Shown here: positions 33,594-44,029 of the stretch, piece by piece
How the letters are laid out: each line of letters opens with the position of its first letter
How positions within the stretch are numbered: position 1 is the stretch's first letter
Assembly (NCBI RefSeq): GCF_023856365.1
Contig: NC_064544.1
Span: 25,768,399 to 25,832,398 of the forward strand
Reading direction: 5' to 3'
Length of the DNA stretch: 64,000 bases
From: Brienomyrus brachyistius
Lineage: Eukaryota > Chordata > Actinopteri > Osteoglossiformes > Mormyridae
Notes under the pieces: model-generated
Seen by the model: only the letters and a program-made list of their open reading frames with translations
The model's database searches: none
What the model was told of the DNA's origin: nothing
Position numbers and translations under genes: made by a program

Positions 33594-34308
33594 TCCTTTT
33601 TTAGATGTCTGTCACATCCACACTCCCAACACACCATTCGCTCCGGCCGAAGTGCCTCAGACACTGCTACCCGGGATGACTGCAAAGGAGCTACTATGCT
33701 CTCACCAGCAGTAGGGGGACTATTGCGGGCCTTTAACGTAACCACTTCTGCACGCAGGGCCTGCACCTCCTGTCGCAAACCCTCCACCACCCCCAACAAT
33801 GTCTCCATCTGATCCTTATTCCACCCTGATCCACTTATACCACGTACCGCCGAGGGGCCAGCATGTCCCTCCAACCGTCTAATAGACTCAATTTCAGTTG
33901 CAAGGCTGATGGCGTCCTCCAAAGTGGAGGGTTTGGCACTACGTAGCTGAATATGCAAATCTCCAGCCCCCACAGTAACCACAAAATGGTCCCGTGCCAA
34001 CATATCTTGAGTAGCATAATCAACCAGTGGATAAGCTCGCATAACAAGCCTTCGCAACGCTGTGCCAAATTCTCTAGCTGATTCTTGAGGTAAACGAATG
34101 CGAGATGAGAATTCTGCACGATACCAATCAGTACTCCCACTGGGTTCCATGCATCCCTGCATGGCCCCCTTTAAAGCCCCATAAGTAATACGAGCCTGCG
34201 GAGGCAGCCCCGTATAGCACTTACTCCCGATAACTCACGCTGTCCGAGTTGAGGGAACTCTAATGTGGAACTGGCGGATGCCGACGCTGCCTGCTCACTT
34301 TGTGACAT
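33551..34308 (-). pseudogene. Gypsy gag, frameshifted
   Basis: ATG at 34308 (MSQSEQAASASASSTLEFPQ) opens a frame that is out of phase after about 34230 with the main gag frame (GLPPQARITYGALKGAM, then MEPSGSTDWYRAEF). That main frame reads to 33551. The main part has a capsid-like helical region (SAREFGTALRRLVMRAYPLV), a coiled segment and one zinc knuckle (CWECGCDRHLKKDC, CCHC). Gag is short for the family, so an internal deletion near the frameshift is likely. Gag and pol overlap by 43 nt. Confidence 0.85.
33596..33602 (-). promoter_or_regulatory. Putative -1 ribosomal frameshift heptamer (gag-pol)
   Basis: A_AAA_AAG lies in the gag reading frame within the zinc-knuckle codons (HLKK). A -1 slip there enters exactly the protease-RT frame, which has no ATG of its own. 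The heptamer is a known efficient slippery sequence; a downstream stimulatory structure was not assessed. Confidence 0.6.
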
Positions 34309-34398
34309 GATAAAAATTCAAGTCGTTTAATACACAGGGGAAAAGGACACGAAAAAAAACTTGTTCTCTCTCTTTTCACTCTCCTCCCCCTTTGCAGG

Positions 34399-34416
34399 AT
34401 CCCACCGCTGCCACCT
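34399..34416 (-). promoter_or_regulatory. Gypsy primer-binding site, tRNA-Leu
   Basis: On the minus strand, one base after the 5' LTR, AGGTGGCAGCGGTGGGAT complements the 3' end of tRNA-Leu (acceptor CCCACCGCTGCCA plus CCA) with one mismatch at the first base. Confidence 0.75.
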
Positions 34417-34417
34417 G

Positions 34418-35207
34418 TGTAACAAGTGGGCTACCAGGGCGCACTTGTCGAAGTTCGCTGCCACCACCTTTTTAATTTAAAGAGGCTGGGAAGGTCCAAC
34501 CAAATAAGGACACCAAAATATAGGAAGATCTTTATTAAATATTCCCCGGATTACAACCCCTTCCCGAGGGCTAACTTCATCTCACTAGGAATGATACAAC
34601 CACAGTTCCCCCCACGCCACTCAGAATCCAAATATACAGCACAGCAAGCTTAAATCACAACGCCCGTGCAAACCCTTACACACAGCAAACAAATCATTCC
34701 CGATGCACCTTCTAACCCCGCCCTCCTACTCACGACCGCAATCCGGGGATAAAATTCATACACAAACATACGCTCATTCATTCCAAAATTACACCATTAA
34801 AAGCGGTTACTCCCCTGGAAAGAGGCACACCTGCCCCCCCCCGCTTTCTCCAGGGAAAAGAAGTTGAGGTCTCTCAGTCCACGGGGTTCGTCTCCCCGCT
34901 GTACTTCGCTGCCAGCCCTTTAAACCGCTATCTTTCTAAAAGCATTATCCCCCCCCCATAACTAACTATAACTTCATCCACGGCCAGTCTACCACCGGCG
35001 ACGGACACACCACGGTTCCTTTTCCCACAGACTGACAGCTACTCCAACTCCCCCAGTTTCCCTACAAGACCAAAGAAAGACCTTTTCTTCCCCCCCCTCC
35101 CACATAGGCATCCTCTTTATAACTCTCCCTCCCCCACCCCAATCCTAATCACCGGTGTTCCCCATTAACATGGCAGCGAATGACCACGCCCAGATTCGTT
35201 CATTACA
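34418..35207 (-). mobile_element. Gypsy 5' LTR
   Basis: 790 bp, near-identical to 29366-30155. In element orientation it begins TGTAATGAACG at 35207 and ends CTTGTTACA at 34418, followed by the tRNA-Leu primer site. Confidence 0.95.
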
Positions 35208-35338
35208 ATATCATAACATTATTCTAACATTAATGTCATGTTGTTCTTAATAGATTTCTGTCTCAGGTCCTGATTTCAGATTGAGCCTTTAATCTAGAAT
35301 ATGGTCAGTTTTAAAAACACTTGACTTTGTTGCAACTC

Positions 35339-35633
35339 ATTTTTGTCATGCCCTGCCCGTCGGCTCCTCCTGTGTGCCACGCCCCCTGCCTACCCACGTG
35401 TGTTTCCCGGATTGTACCCAGCTGTGTCTGATTATTTTCAATCAGTCCTGTGTATTTCAGTCCGTGTCTTACCCGAGTCCTGCGTCCGTCATTGATGTTC
35501 ATTGATGTTTGTTCGCGTGAGATCCCCGTTCTTGATTAAAACCCCGTTTTCCCCTTATCCCGCTTGCCTGCCTGCTCCTTCCGCACGATCGCCGCTCTGC
35601 CCGCGATCGCTCACCTCGACCCGTGACAATTTT
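35339..35633 (-). mobile_element. 285-bp TGTCACG element with 5-bp TSD
   Basis: The element 35344-35628 is bounded by TGTCATG and CGTGACA with target duplication ATTTT on both sides (35339-35343, 35629-35633). Copy B of the duplicated block lacks it, supporting insertion after duplication. It shares GATTGAAAATAATC and GGGGGCGTGGCACAC strings with the copy at 14.3-15.7 kb. TG..CA ends and 5-bp duplication suggest an LTR-derived (solo LTR/TRIM) element. Confidence 0.8.
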
Positions 35634-36399
35634 CATGTTAATGTCATCTTTCCTGTTAATGTGAGTTTGTTCTGTGTGGGTCTCTGTCTCAGGCTGTCAT
35701 TTTATTCATAGTCTCATTTAAACCACTTAACAATATGCATAGATTGCATAGTTGCTAATGTAAAAAATAAAAATTAACTTCTATTCTACAACAACATACA
35801 GTATTGTGAAGTATTAATAGTACTTATTGCCAATTCCAGTTGAAAGGGTAACTTCTGTAATTTGAGTAAAATGCAAGATAAATTTTTAAACCAGATTACA
35901 GTAAATTTTTATTTTTCTGTTTAAAAAGATAGTTGCTGTAATTTACATAGGACAAAACCTGTAAAAGACATTTTGTAATTATTTTCTAAATGAAATGAAG
36001 ATACTTTGTTACTCTCCTTGCGGAAATTCTCTTTTCACCTACCCCATCTTGCTCTACTTGACACACGGGCACAGACAAAGGTGACAGCAAGCCTGGCAGC
36101 AAAGGGCAGCCACCTGTAGGGACACCCATGGAGCTGGGGGTTTTACAGTGATTAACAGCAATTTTGCAATACCTTTCTGGCAGCTTTTTTTTTTTGCTAG
36201 GTATTTACAGTAAATTCCACATTCAATTCTACACCAAAACAGACGTCATTCCTAAGCGCAGCATGGACTGCTTCCAGACACAGTATCATATGCAATTTCC
36301 AGAGTCACTTGAGTAAGCTGGAGATGCCTCATCCCCGGGTAAGAGAGCCTGCAGTAGGCAGCCTACCAAAAGAGGGCCTTTCCTGTTCCCTTGGTGAAT

Positions 36400-36640
36400 T
36401 ATAAAACCAGTGGAGAGAGCTCTCCTGTTGCAGTTTCAAAGAGAAGACCAACATGGAGAATTTTGGACTGAGGTTTTGCAGTATGAGGGTGCTGAAGGAA
36501 AAAGGAGTTTCAAAGACATTGGTCTGCCTGTACTGCCGATTTTGTCTCTGGCAATTTCAGATGTTCATGTAGAACGTGAATTTACTAATGTGACATTCCT
36601 TAAATCTGACCACCAAACAGAATGGTTGTAAATTTTCTGT
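36400..36640 (+). pseudogene. hAT-type transposase C-terminal relic (copy A)
   Basis: The frame 36410-36631 encodes GEFWTEVLQYEGAEGKRSFK, then LPILSLAISDVHVEREFTNV and FLKSD. The layout FWxxVxxxxxAxGxxxFxxL...LSL..S...VER.F...N..KS resembles the dimerisation region of hAT transposases and their domesticated relatives. The duplicate lies at 48795-48990. There is no intact ORF and no introns recognised. Confidence 0.45.
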
Positions 36641-38261
36641 CCAGTTTGGTAGATGTACAATTTGGACTGCAAAGAGATGGACTGATGCAGAGGCAGAGCT
36701 ATAGATAGGCCTGGGTGAGCTCTGCTGGGCCCACCCATTCAGATTAATGAAATTACATTTTTTATATGTATTACCGGCTTCTAACTCTGTTCCTGCACAT
36801 CACTGCTGTTACTGTGGCAAGTACGACAGAATGTGTGAGCTCCCTCTAGTGGTGCTCTTTAGGTAGAACACCACAGTCGTGGGTGTATTATTGTTGCAGT
36901 CACCATGTTGTAAATATCTAAGCCTATATAAGAAAATGTAGGGTAATGAGCTTCACTCAGGCCCACCCAAATTTAATACAGGTCCATCCATCAGCCACTT
37001 TTCCATATTTAAATGCTGCAGGAGGATGCTCACATGAAAAAAAAGACTAATTCATTTCTTTATCCAAAACTATTTCTTTCCTCATTCATTACAAAGAAAA
37101 GAGCTTTAACTTGTGCGTGCATTGCTTAATTTTAAGCAGCATTATGGAGTATTTTTGGAGATAGAAAAGTTTATGAAGGGTCTGATTTTGGGTATCTTTT
37201 ACTTGTGGTTTGGGCTATAAAATTGGAAGGAGTTGCCAACCTTCACTGTGCAGGGTCTGCGCTGTTCTCATCCGTGGACAGTGTGTGAGTTTGTGGGTCA
37301 GTCATAAATATGCAGGGGGGCTGTATTTATTCAAAATAATACAGATAAAATTAATATATCTCATCAATTAATTTAAAGTTATTTTTCACCCCAAGCACAC
37401 CTACCCTTCCTGAAAATGGTTTAGTCTACAGTCCTGCTCTGGGGTACGTTTCCTGTACCATGATGCATGTTAGCAAAACACAAAAATATGCCAGGAAAAT
37501 AGCAAGAGATCAAAGAAAAAGATACATTCTGTGGGCCATGGCTGCTGCCGCATGGCAGAGCATGTGAGCGGGAAGTGCAGGGACGATGTCAGCATCACCA
37601 AAAGGAGGGCTGCAGCTCTCTGGAGGGAGCAGGAGAAGAGGACTGAGGGAGCACCAGTTTACCTCCTCTCACTCCTGGGGAGGACCGAGTATTGGCCATC
37701 CTAGATCTGAGAGGCACTTGAGGGAATCCCGGGGTGCATAAATCTCTGTAGTCTACCCACCTCCAAGACATCTATGCTTTCTACTCCCCAGCCACTTCCT
37801 CTTGGCCCACCAACATTTGGCCCCCTGTAGTGTGATCACCAGGGTTCCTCAATATGTGGCACCTCCACACCTGGCTCCTCTACATCAGCCATCCCTTGTC
37901 TGGGCCCCTCTACATCAGGCCCCCTCTGACGTGGCCCTCAGTCCCTCAGGGCGACACTGTCCCCTGAGTCCCCAGAATCCCTTTCAGTCTGGGAGATCAC
38001 CTAACCCACCCATCCTGCTGCCTAATGCCGGTGTCGTGCTGTAAACTGTCCCCCTGCCACGGAATGTAATCTCTCATTTTAAAGGCAATGTCGCTTCGCT
38101 TCTCCTGCGCGGCAGCAGCGTCCGCTCGCTGTAACATCAGTTGTCTTGTTTAAGCAGACTAAAAACTCATATTTCTTGTTTATTATGATATTTTACAGTC
38201 AAAGTTAAGATAAACATCCTCCTGTAAAATATCGCAAATGTGACACTTACTACTATTTCAT

Positions 38262-38560
38262 TTAAACACGACAGTAATGCATTTCTTTTTGACGAGGCTC
38301 GTTTGTGCAAACACAGGCGCCTATAGTCTCAAGAGGTGATTCATTTTCTTGAATAATATTTTTGATACTTTGTTGAATTAATTCTGCCTCAATATTTTTG
38401 CTATTCTGTCTTCTTTTCATACCTATAATGCAGCGATTAGCTTCATACTGGGCACCGACACACATAGAAATGACGTAACATCGAATCAAATGCCAAAAGT
38501 AATCAGAAGTCAGCAGCCTGCCCAGAATGCACAGATAACAAGCTACACTGCAAGTCGTCC
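38262..38560 (-). other. Small ORF shared by both duplicates (copy A, start lost)
   Basis: Minus-strand frame open over about 97 codons: CSVACYLC, then LLTSDYFWHLIRCYVISMCV, MKRRQNSKNIEAELIQQSIK and EMHYCRV. The duplicate at 50674-50967 keeps an ATG and the same length; here that ATG is ACG. The hydrophobic N-terminus followed by KRR could be a membrane segment with cytoplasmic tail. The family is unknown; many amino-acid differences between copies argue against strong constraint. Confidence 0.3.
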
Positions 38561-38762
38561 AGCCACGACGTCACCCAGCCCATCATCTACCATCTAAAAT
38601 ACAGATAAATTACAAGTGCTCCGTATTTCTGCAGATGACATTATTTTGAATTGGGCCATAAAGAAAAAAACATTCTTGGCCTGGAGGGAGGGGGGCTTGA
38701 GCAGGCTATTCTTATTTAATAACCCAATTTTTAATTCAGAATAATAAGATTAATAGGATGTT

Positions 38763-39261
38763 GGTGGCTGTCAGTCAATTACAAGTTGTGGTCGAGACTA
38801 AGTAAAAGATAAAAAGTAGTGATAATATAGCAAAGCAGTGGCAATACTACATTGCCAAAGCAGGTTATATGCACTAAAATACAACTGCAGCTTCACTAAG
38901 CACATCACAGTGCAGTCTGACCAGACACACAGTTCTCAGTCAATTATCTGCATTGTGGGAAGATATGAAAGGATTTACAAACTACCATTACTAGTTACCA
39001 CACTGCAAAATGCTGCTTTACGTGGAGTTATATTACGAAAGGCCGTCAAGGCCACGATGTCTTAAACTCTTTGCTTAGAGGCGGCATTATTTCATGCCTA
39101 CAGTTATATTTTTACCTCTATAGACAGCCGTGTAACTGCGCTTACAGGCAGCATTTTGCAACGTGTCTTGATGTCAACAAATTATCTTTCAGAATAAAAG
39201 CACCATTAATATTGAATCACAAACACCATAACAAAACCAAATTCTGCACAGTTTGCTTATT
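38763..39261. other. Unassigned spacer
   Basis: No gene or named repeat recognised. Confidence 0.4.
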
Positions 39262-39682
39262 ATTCTGGGTGCGGGCTGCTAACATCCTGCCTTACGGTTT
39301 GGTTTGCGGGCTGCTGGTGGCCTCCTACCGCTCTGCCATGGAGAGCATCCTAACATACGGCCTTACGGTGTGGTATGCGGGCTGCTGGTGGCCTCCTACC
39401 GCTCTGCCATAGAGAGCATCCTAACATACGGCCTTAGGGTGTGGTATGCGGGCTGCTGGTGGCCTCCTACCGCTCTGCCATAGAGAGCATCCTAACATAC
39501 GGCCTTACGGTGTGGTATGCGAGCTGCTGGTGGCCTCCTACTGCTCTGCCATAGAGAGCATCCTAACATACGGCCTTACGGTGTGGTATGCGGGCTGCTG
39601 GTGGCCTCCTACTGCTCTGCCATAGAGAGCATCCTAACATATGGCCTTACGGTGTGGTATGCGGGCTGCTGGTGGCCTCTAT
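39262..39682 (+). repeat. 71-bp minisatellite derived from LINE RT coding sequence
   Basis: Five units plus a partial, with exact 71-bp spacing of GCGGGCTGCTGGTGGCC at 39306, 39377, 39448 and of variants at 39519, 39590 and 39661. Each unit translates in one frame to SAIESILTYGLTVWYAGC-like sequence, the LINE RT C-terminal motif. The array grew by tandem duplication of a LINE fragment. 71 is not a multiple of three, so no long repeat protein results. Confidence 0.92.
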
Positions 39683-40014
39683 GACTTTTTTGTAGACAGT
39701 CCATCTGTGTGGTGCTGTTTGCATGAATTGTTTTGGGAAATGCACTTACAGTTTTGCAGATGTTAAGGGTGATTCCAGAAATCCATCAAAGCAACTGAGG
39801 AACTGCAATGTCGCTGTACAGTTCCTTATAATGGATGTAATGTAATGTAATGTGTAGAGTGGCAAATAAACTGATTCACCATTTACTCTCATGTACATCA
39901 CTTATCAAAATGTTGCTCTAAATGCAAATGTGTGAATGTAAATGTAAGCAGTAAAGCTACAATTTACGTTCGGTTTGCATGGTGGAAAGAACATTTAATC
40001 TGCCTTTTAAGTGT
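39683..40014. other. Unassigned; holds one half of an inverted 39-mer
   Basis: 39862-39900 is an exact inverted copy of 20662-20700, with weaker similarity for about 25 bp beyond. Short TGTAA repeats lie at 39836-39850. Confidence 0.4.
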
Positions 40015-40245
40015 GATTAGAAGATCTAATGCCTGTGTGTTTGTAATCAGATGGTCGCTGGTTCAAACCCAGCCACAGCACGTCTCTGGGTCCTTGAGCG
40101 AGGCCCTTAACCCCCAGCTCACTGGGCATCACTACAGGTGGCCGCCCTTCGCAGACAACTTACTCTGTTTACTCTAAAAAAAAAGACAGCAATTTGAGGG
40201 AGAAATTAAAACAATTTCTCCACAGGGACCAGTAAAGTATCAATT
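40015..40245 (+). mobile_element. tRNA-derived SINE, family B
   Basis: B box GGTTCAAACCC, then CTTGAGCGAGGCCCTTAACC and CCCAGCTCACTGGGCATCAC, ending with CTCCACAGGGACCAGTAAAG. The head is partly lost. Confidence 0.75.
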
Positions 40246-40618
40246 ATTATTACTGTATGAGAGACTGTCTAATATCAGATTGATAACAGACTCATACTGT
40301 GCTGCGCTTGTCTGAGAGAGATGATTAGCAAATGCTCTCCCACAGTGTCTCAGCACTCTGTACAAAGAACTTTATATGCTCAGTATCTGCTCCTGTTTAT
40401 CTAATTGTTCTCATTTTAACTGGATGTTAAGGAGTAAATTAATAAACGTCATGCAAGTGCACATTAGAATGCTTTTTCACTGTTACTTAAGTTCCCAATC
40501 AGATCAGCCTGATGTGTGTCTGTGTTTCCTCTCTGTTCCCTGCCCTTTCATCCCGACCACGACCATGATCTCTCACTTAGCAGCAGAGCAGTTTATTCTA
40601 AACAGTGGAACCACGAAG

Positions 40619-41166
40619 ATGTTCAGACTCTTTGGTCTTCTCATTTTCATTAGTAAGGCCCTAAAATATAAATTATTTTTGGATTTTAATATTTTCATTT
40701 CTGGTATGATGTTATCATTGGAATTTGGCCATTTAATCTTCATCATAGTTAATAGTTATTTAGATTACTATTATATGTCTTATTTGATTATGATTTTTTT
40801 GTTTTTCTGTTTTTGCAGACACTGCACTGACTACAGATGTTGTTCAGCCCAGTCACCTGACGAGGGTTCAGCTTGGAGACAGTGTGAACCTGACATGCTT
40901 CTATCCAGAAGAAACAACATCTGTTGCTTGGTTTAAGCAAGCTGCTGGTCAGAAGCCCCAGCCCATGGCGAAAGCACTTCTCTACGTACCTGGTGAATTT
41001 TACAAGGAATATAAAAGCATAAAACGTTACTCCTTACTGAATGCAGAGGGGAGTTTTAACCTCACTATTTCTAACGTGGAGCCGTCAGATTCTGCAGTGT
41101 ATTATTGTGCTGCTGTGTTTCTTCATGAGGTCACCTTTGGGAATGGAACCTTTGTCATAATCACAG
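40619..41166 (+). CDS. Novel immune-type receptor (NITR)-like: leader exon and V exon
   Basis: Exon 1 (40619-40652; an in-frame ATG also at 40565) encodes a leader, MFRLFGLLIFI, and ends at donor A|GTAAGG in phase 1. Exon 2 (40819-41166) starts after TTTTTGCAG and ends at CACAG|GTAAAT, also phase 1. It encodes one V-type Ig domain: first Cys in SVNLTCFY, core Trp in VAWFKQ, framework ISNVEPSDSAVYYC with the second Cys. A J-like motif, VTFGNGTFVII (FGxGT), is already joined in the germline. That layout is typical of teleost NITRs, activating or inhibitory NK-type receptors. No second Ig, transmembrane or cytoplasmic exon is recognised downstream to 45.9 kb, where hAT and SINE relics lie. The gene may be truncated or its exons too diverged to see. 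Confidence 0.8.
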
Positions 41167-41889
41167 GTAAATGAGATTCCAGCTATTTTCATATTTGATT
41201 TATTATAATGTCAGTAAGATTATTCCCTGTAAAATATTTTTGACAGTTGAGTTGTTTCTCAATATAAAATTAGCAAAGATACCTTATTGTCTGCTTTGTT
41301 CCATAAATGTTTTTCTAAACAAACAAAAATCATTTATTATTATTTTTGTTGTTATTATTATTATTATTATACAATTTGTTGCATTTTGCTTGCTGTCAGT
41401 AATCTTCAGCCAAAAGCCTAACCTTCTCTTTATAGAGATGTTAATGTTACACATTGCAGCCTCTTTAAAACAAATAACATAAAAAAATGTATAGGACTGT
41501 GCAAATATCTTAAGCAACAAAAGAAAATTATTTTTGACGTTATTTATCTGAGCAGTCAGTGTGTATTCACTCTGAACAAAAAAGACGAACGAAAAAGGGT
41601 TTGGATTCAAATTCAAGTTCATATACGTGCTGTAGGTGTAGCTTTTAACTATACAGTCTATTATTTAAATATGAATTATACATAAACACATTAACATTGT
41701 TGTCATTTTGTGCACCATGGTGGATCTGCTCATAGGAAGAACTGAGTGTCTCTCCTTAAACGTCAGTGTTGGCTGCAGTGACTGCAGTTTCTAACCTAAG
41801 AAACGTCCCAAACACTTTTCCTGCATCAAAAGTCAAACTAGTCCCTATTCCTGCCATGAAAGCTTCACATAATGTCACTGATACCTGAG
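41167..41889. other. NITR downstream region, no further exon seen
   Basis: A/T-rich, with a (TTA)n run at 41350-41372. I looked for an Ig domain (Cys..Trp..YxC) or hydrophobic transmembrane exon with splice sites and found none that I can support. Confidence 0.4.
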
Positions 41890-42060
41890 CCAATGTTTAT
41901 CAAAGGATGCCAACCCTTTGGCTGCAGCTTTCTCTGCACAGGCTGAGAGAGTCTTCAGTGTAGCAGGAAAATATTTCAGGCCAGATTGCAAATTAAATCC
42001 TAAATAAGATATTATTCTGACTAAATGTAATAATAATGAAAAATTGGACGACACACAATG
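41890..42060 (+). pseudogene. hAT transposase C-terminal relic
   Basis: The frame encodes AAAFSAQAERVFSVAGKYFR then PDCKLNP. It matches the hAT dimerisation-domain signature (SERVFSxAGxxxxxxRxxLxP). It is a short isolated relic with a stop immediately after. Confidence 0.6.
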
Positions 42061-42345
42061 TCGACACAATGAGATTTCATTCCCATTACTGCAACGTATG
42101 AAGAGGATTATGACTTATTACTTTAGGTTATCGGACTGAGTGAGTTTTGGAAATTTGCTCTTCGATAACTTAAGCAGTGCTGTGAATGCAGAGGTTATAT
42201 GCGTCGCATATCAACAGAACTGTATGTTTATCTCTTGTCTTAATTATTTTGATTAAATGTCTGACTATTCCCAATATGTGTGAACATACTTGGCCAAATA
42301 AAGCTGATTCTGATTCAGTCATTTTGAAAAACAAATGATTTCTTG

Positions 42346-42572
42346 CCGAAATTGCAATACCTACTTTTGGCAGCAAGAAAATAGAAAAATTATTTTCCCA
42401 CGGTCTACTAGCAGCTTTGTGTGGTAATTGTTTGTATTAAAAATACATTGGACCAAGTCAAATTATTAGAATGAAGAATTAACATCTAAAAGCTGCTAGT
42501 AGACCGTGGGAAAATAATTTTTCTATTTTCTTGCTGCCATCTCGTGGCCAAAAATAGGTATTGCAATTTCCA
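42346..42572. repeat. Long inverted repeat (hairpin/MITE-like)
   Basis: The arms 42346-42417 and 42488-42572 are inverted copies (GAAATTGCAATACCTA at the outer end, AAAGCTGCTAGTAGACCGTG inside), with one arm holding an extra CATCTCGTGGCCA. The loop is about 70 bp. It could be a MITE or a fold-back element; it has no coding content. Confidence 0.85.
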
Positions 42573-43410
42573 TCATGTGTAAGAGGGCCTGCCCATCAGA
42601 GTAATGTACATCCTGTGACATGTATTGACTATCAAGACAAATTGAAACACGGTGTATTAGGCTGTCAATGAGTACTGGACTAGGGCGAAAATCTGTCTGA
42701 TAATCTACCTATTAACTAGAAGAGTACAAACTGGAGACGGATCCCCTAATACAGAGGGATTAACGTCTGTGCCACATCCAGAACCATTCAGTGTAGGAGT
42801 CTGGTGGTTCTACTGGATACTGACAAGTACCCAGCCCCTTTGTTCCCTCTGATAATCATCAGTCCTCCTCTGAATGCCTTCACCACTCTATTCCTGAATA
42901 GGTACACATTTAAATATGTTAGCAAGATCAAGGTATTGGGATAACCGTTAGGTTCGCTGTTCAGAGAGTTGCAGTGAAAACCATCATACACAGTGGCCCT
43001 TTCTGGATAAGATTACCTCCCTCTGATCTAACGGGTCAAGATCAAAGCAAGGTGCATTGCAATGTCTGACACCCAGCACACTACAGCATATAAAATACAG
43101 GTATCCATCGCATTTGGAACCAGGACCACTTGTTGCAAGTCAATTTGGGCGTATCTCAAGTTATACGAGAGAGGCAAGACATTAAGGACAGTATACACAG
43201 TACTAAAATAATAATGCACATATTAAACCACAGCACTTAATAAACAGATACTGCAGTTACATTTCACGAAAAAAATAAAGCACAAATTGCACTGTGAAGA
43301 AATCAAAAGAGGCATGTGCTAGCAAACAGTGGGAGCTGAGGAAGAAGCAGTGGTGAAATACTTTATTGTACAGTACAGTAAGTTTCTTTTTATACAATGA
43401 AATAGCATAC
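42573..43410. other. Unassigned spacer
   Basis: No gene or named repeat recognised. Confidence 0.4.
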
Positions 43411-43965
43411 AGGGGGCGGCATGGTGGTGCAGTGGTTAGCACTGTTGCCTCACACGTCTGGGACCCGGGTTCGAGTCTCTGCCTGGGTCACATGGGTGTG
43501 GAGTTTGCATGTTCTCCCCATGTCGTCGTGGGGTTTCCTCCCGCAGTCCAAGAATATGCTGAGGCTAACTGGAGTTACTAAATTGCCCGTAGGTATGCAT
43601 GTGTGAGTTTACATTTACAGCATTTGGCAGATGCCCTTAGCCAGAGCGACTTACATAAGTGCTTTGAGACTCTGCGATGAATTTCCGATGCTAGCTCAAT
43701 AAGGACCCAGGCTATGAATACCATCTGTCTGAAAACTCCGTTAAGAAAGTGCAGAAATTTTATTTTATTTTTTTTTTATTTAAACACACACACCAGAAAA
43801 AGAGCCGAGTGTGAATGGTGAATGGTGTGTGAGTGTGCTCTGTGATGGGCTGGCTCCCCATCCTGGGTTGTTCCCTGCCTCGTGCCCATTGCTTCCGGGA
43901 TAGGCTCCAGACCCCCCGCGACCCAGTAGGATAAGCGGTTAGGACAATGGATGGATGGATACACC
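43411..43965 (+). mobile_element. Mermaid-like SINE split by a 202-bp insertion
   Basis: The SINE head begins GGGGGCGGCATGGTGGTGC and the body continues to GCATGTGTGA at 43606. It resumes at 43809 with GTGTGAATGGTGAATGG and ends in GGATGGATGGAT. The insert 43607-43808 starts TTTACATTTACAGCATTTGG, a string widespread in fish dispersed repeats, and is flanked by GTGTGA on both sides (43601-43606, 43809-43814), a likely target duplication. Confidence 0.85.
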
Positions 43966-44029
43966 TGGGTCTATTAAAAGAAGGTGATGCTGCCTGAACC
44001 ACCAACCAAGGCTGGGAGGAAAGGGAGGA

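Larger units (their letters stand above)
29362..35211 (-). mobile_element. Young Ty3/gypsy retrotransposon, RNase H-deleted
   Basis: The element is 29366-35207. The two 790-bp LTRs (29366-30155, 34418-35207) start TGTAACAAG and end CATTACA on the plus strand and differ at only a few positions, so insertion is recent. The target duplication ATAT is at 29362-29365 and 35208-35211; copy B (about 47045) gives the uninterrupted site. Coding is on the minus strand: gag, protease-RT, then integrase. A polypurine tract (GAAGGGGGGGATAG, minus, ending at 30156) precedes the 3' LTR. RNase H is missing, so the copy is non-autonomous. Confidence 0.97.
28367..38762 (+). repeat. Segmental duplication, copy A
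   Basis: Copy A of a block repeated in direct orientation at 45969-51175. It starts at GTAATTTTCTATTCACTCAT and fades at AGATTAATAGGATG. After removing the gypsy insertion (29366-35207 plus 4 bp) and the 285-bp element (35344-35628 plus 5 bp), the two copies align nearly end to end. Within it are paired short frames (28918-29109; 37802-38044; 38262-38560 minus) and a hAT relic, all shared with copy B. Confidence 0.9.

Noticed and set aside
30279..33604. Several long plus-strand frames within the gypsy element
   Set aside because: They are antisense shadows of the protease-RT and integrase genes.
37802..38044. Pro/His-rich frame shared with 50213-50437
   Set aside because: Low-complexity translation of a duplicated sequence; one copy is shortened by an indel, so conservation as a protein is not supported.
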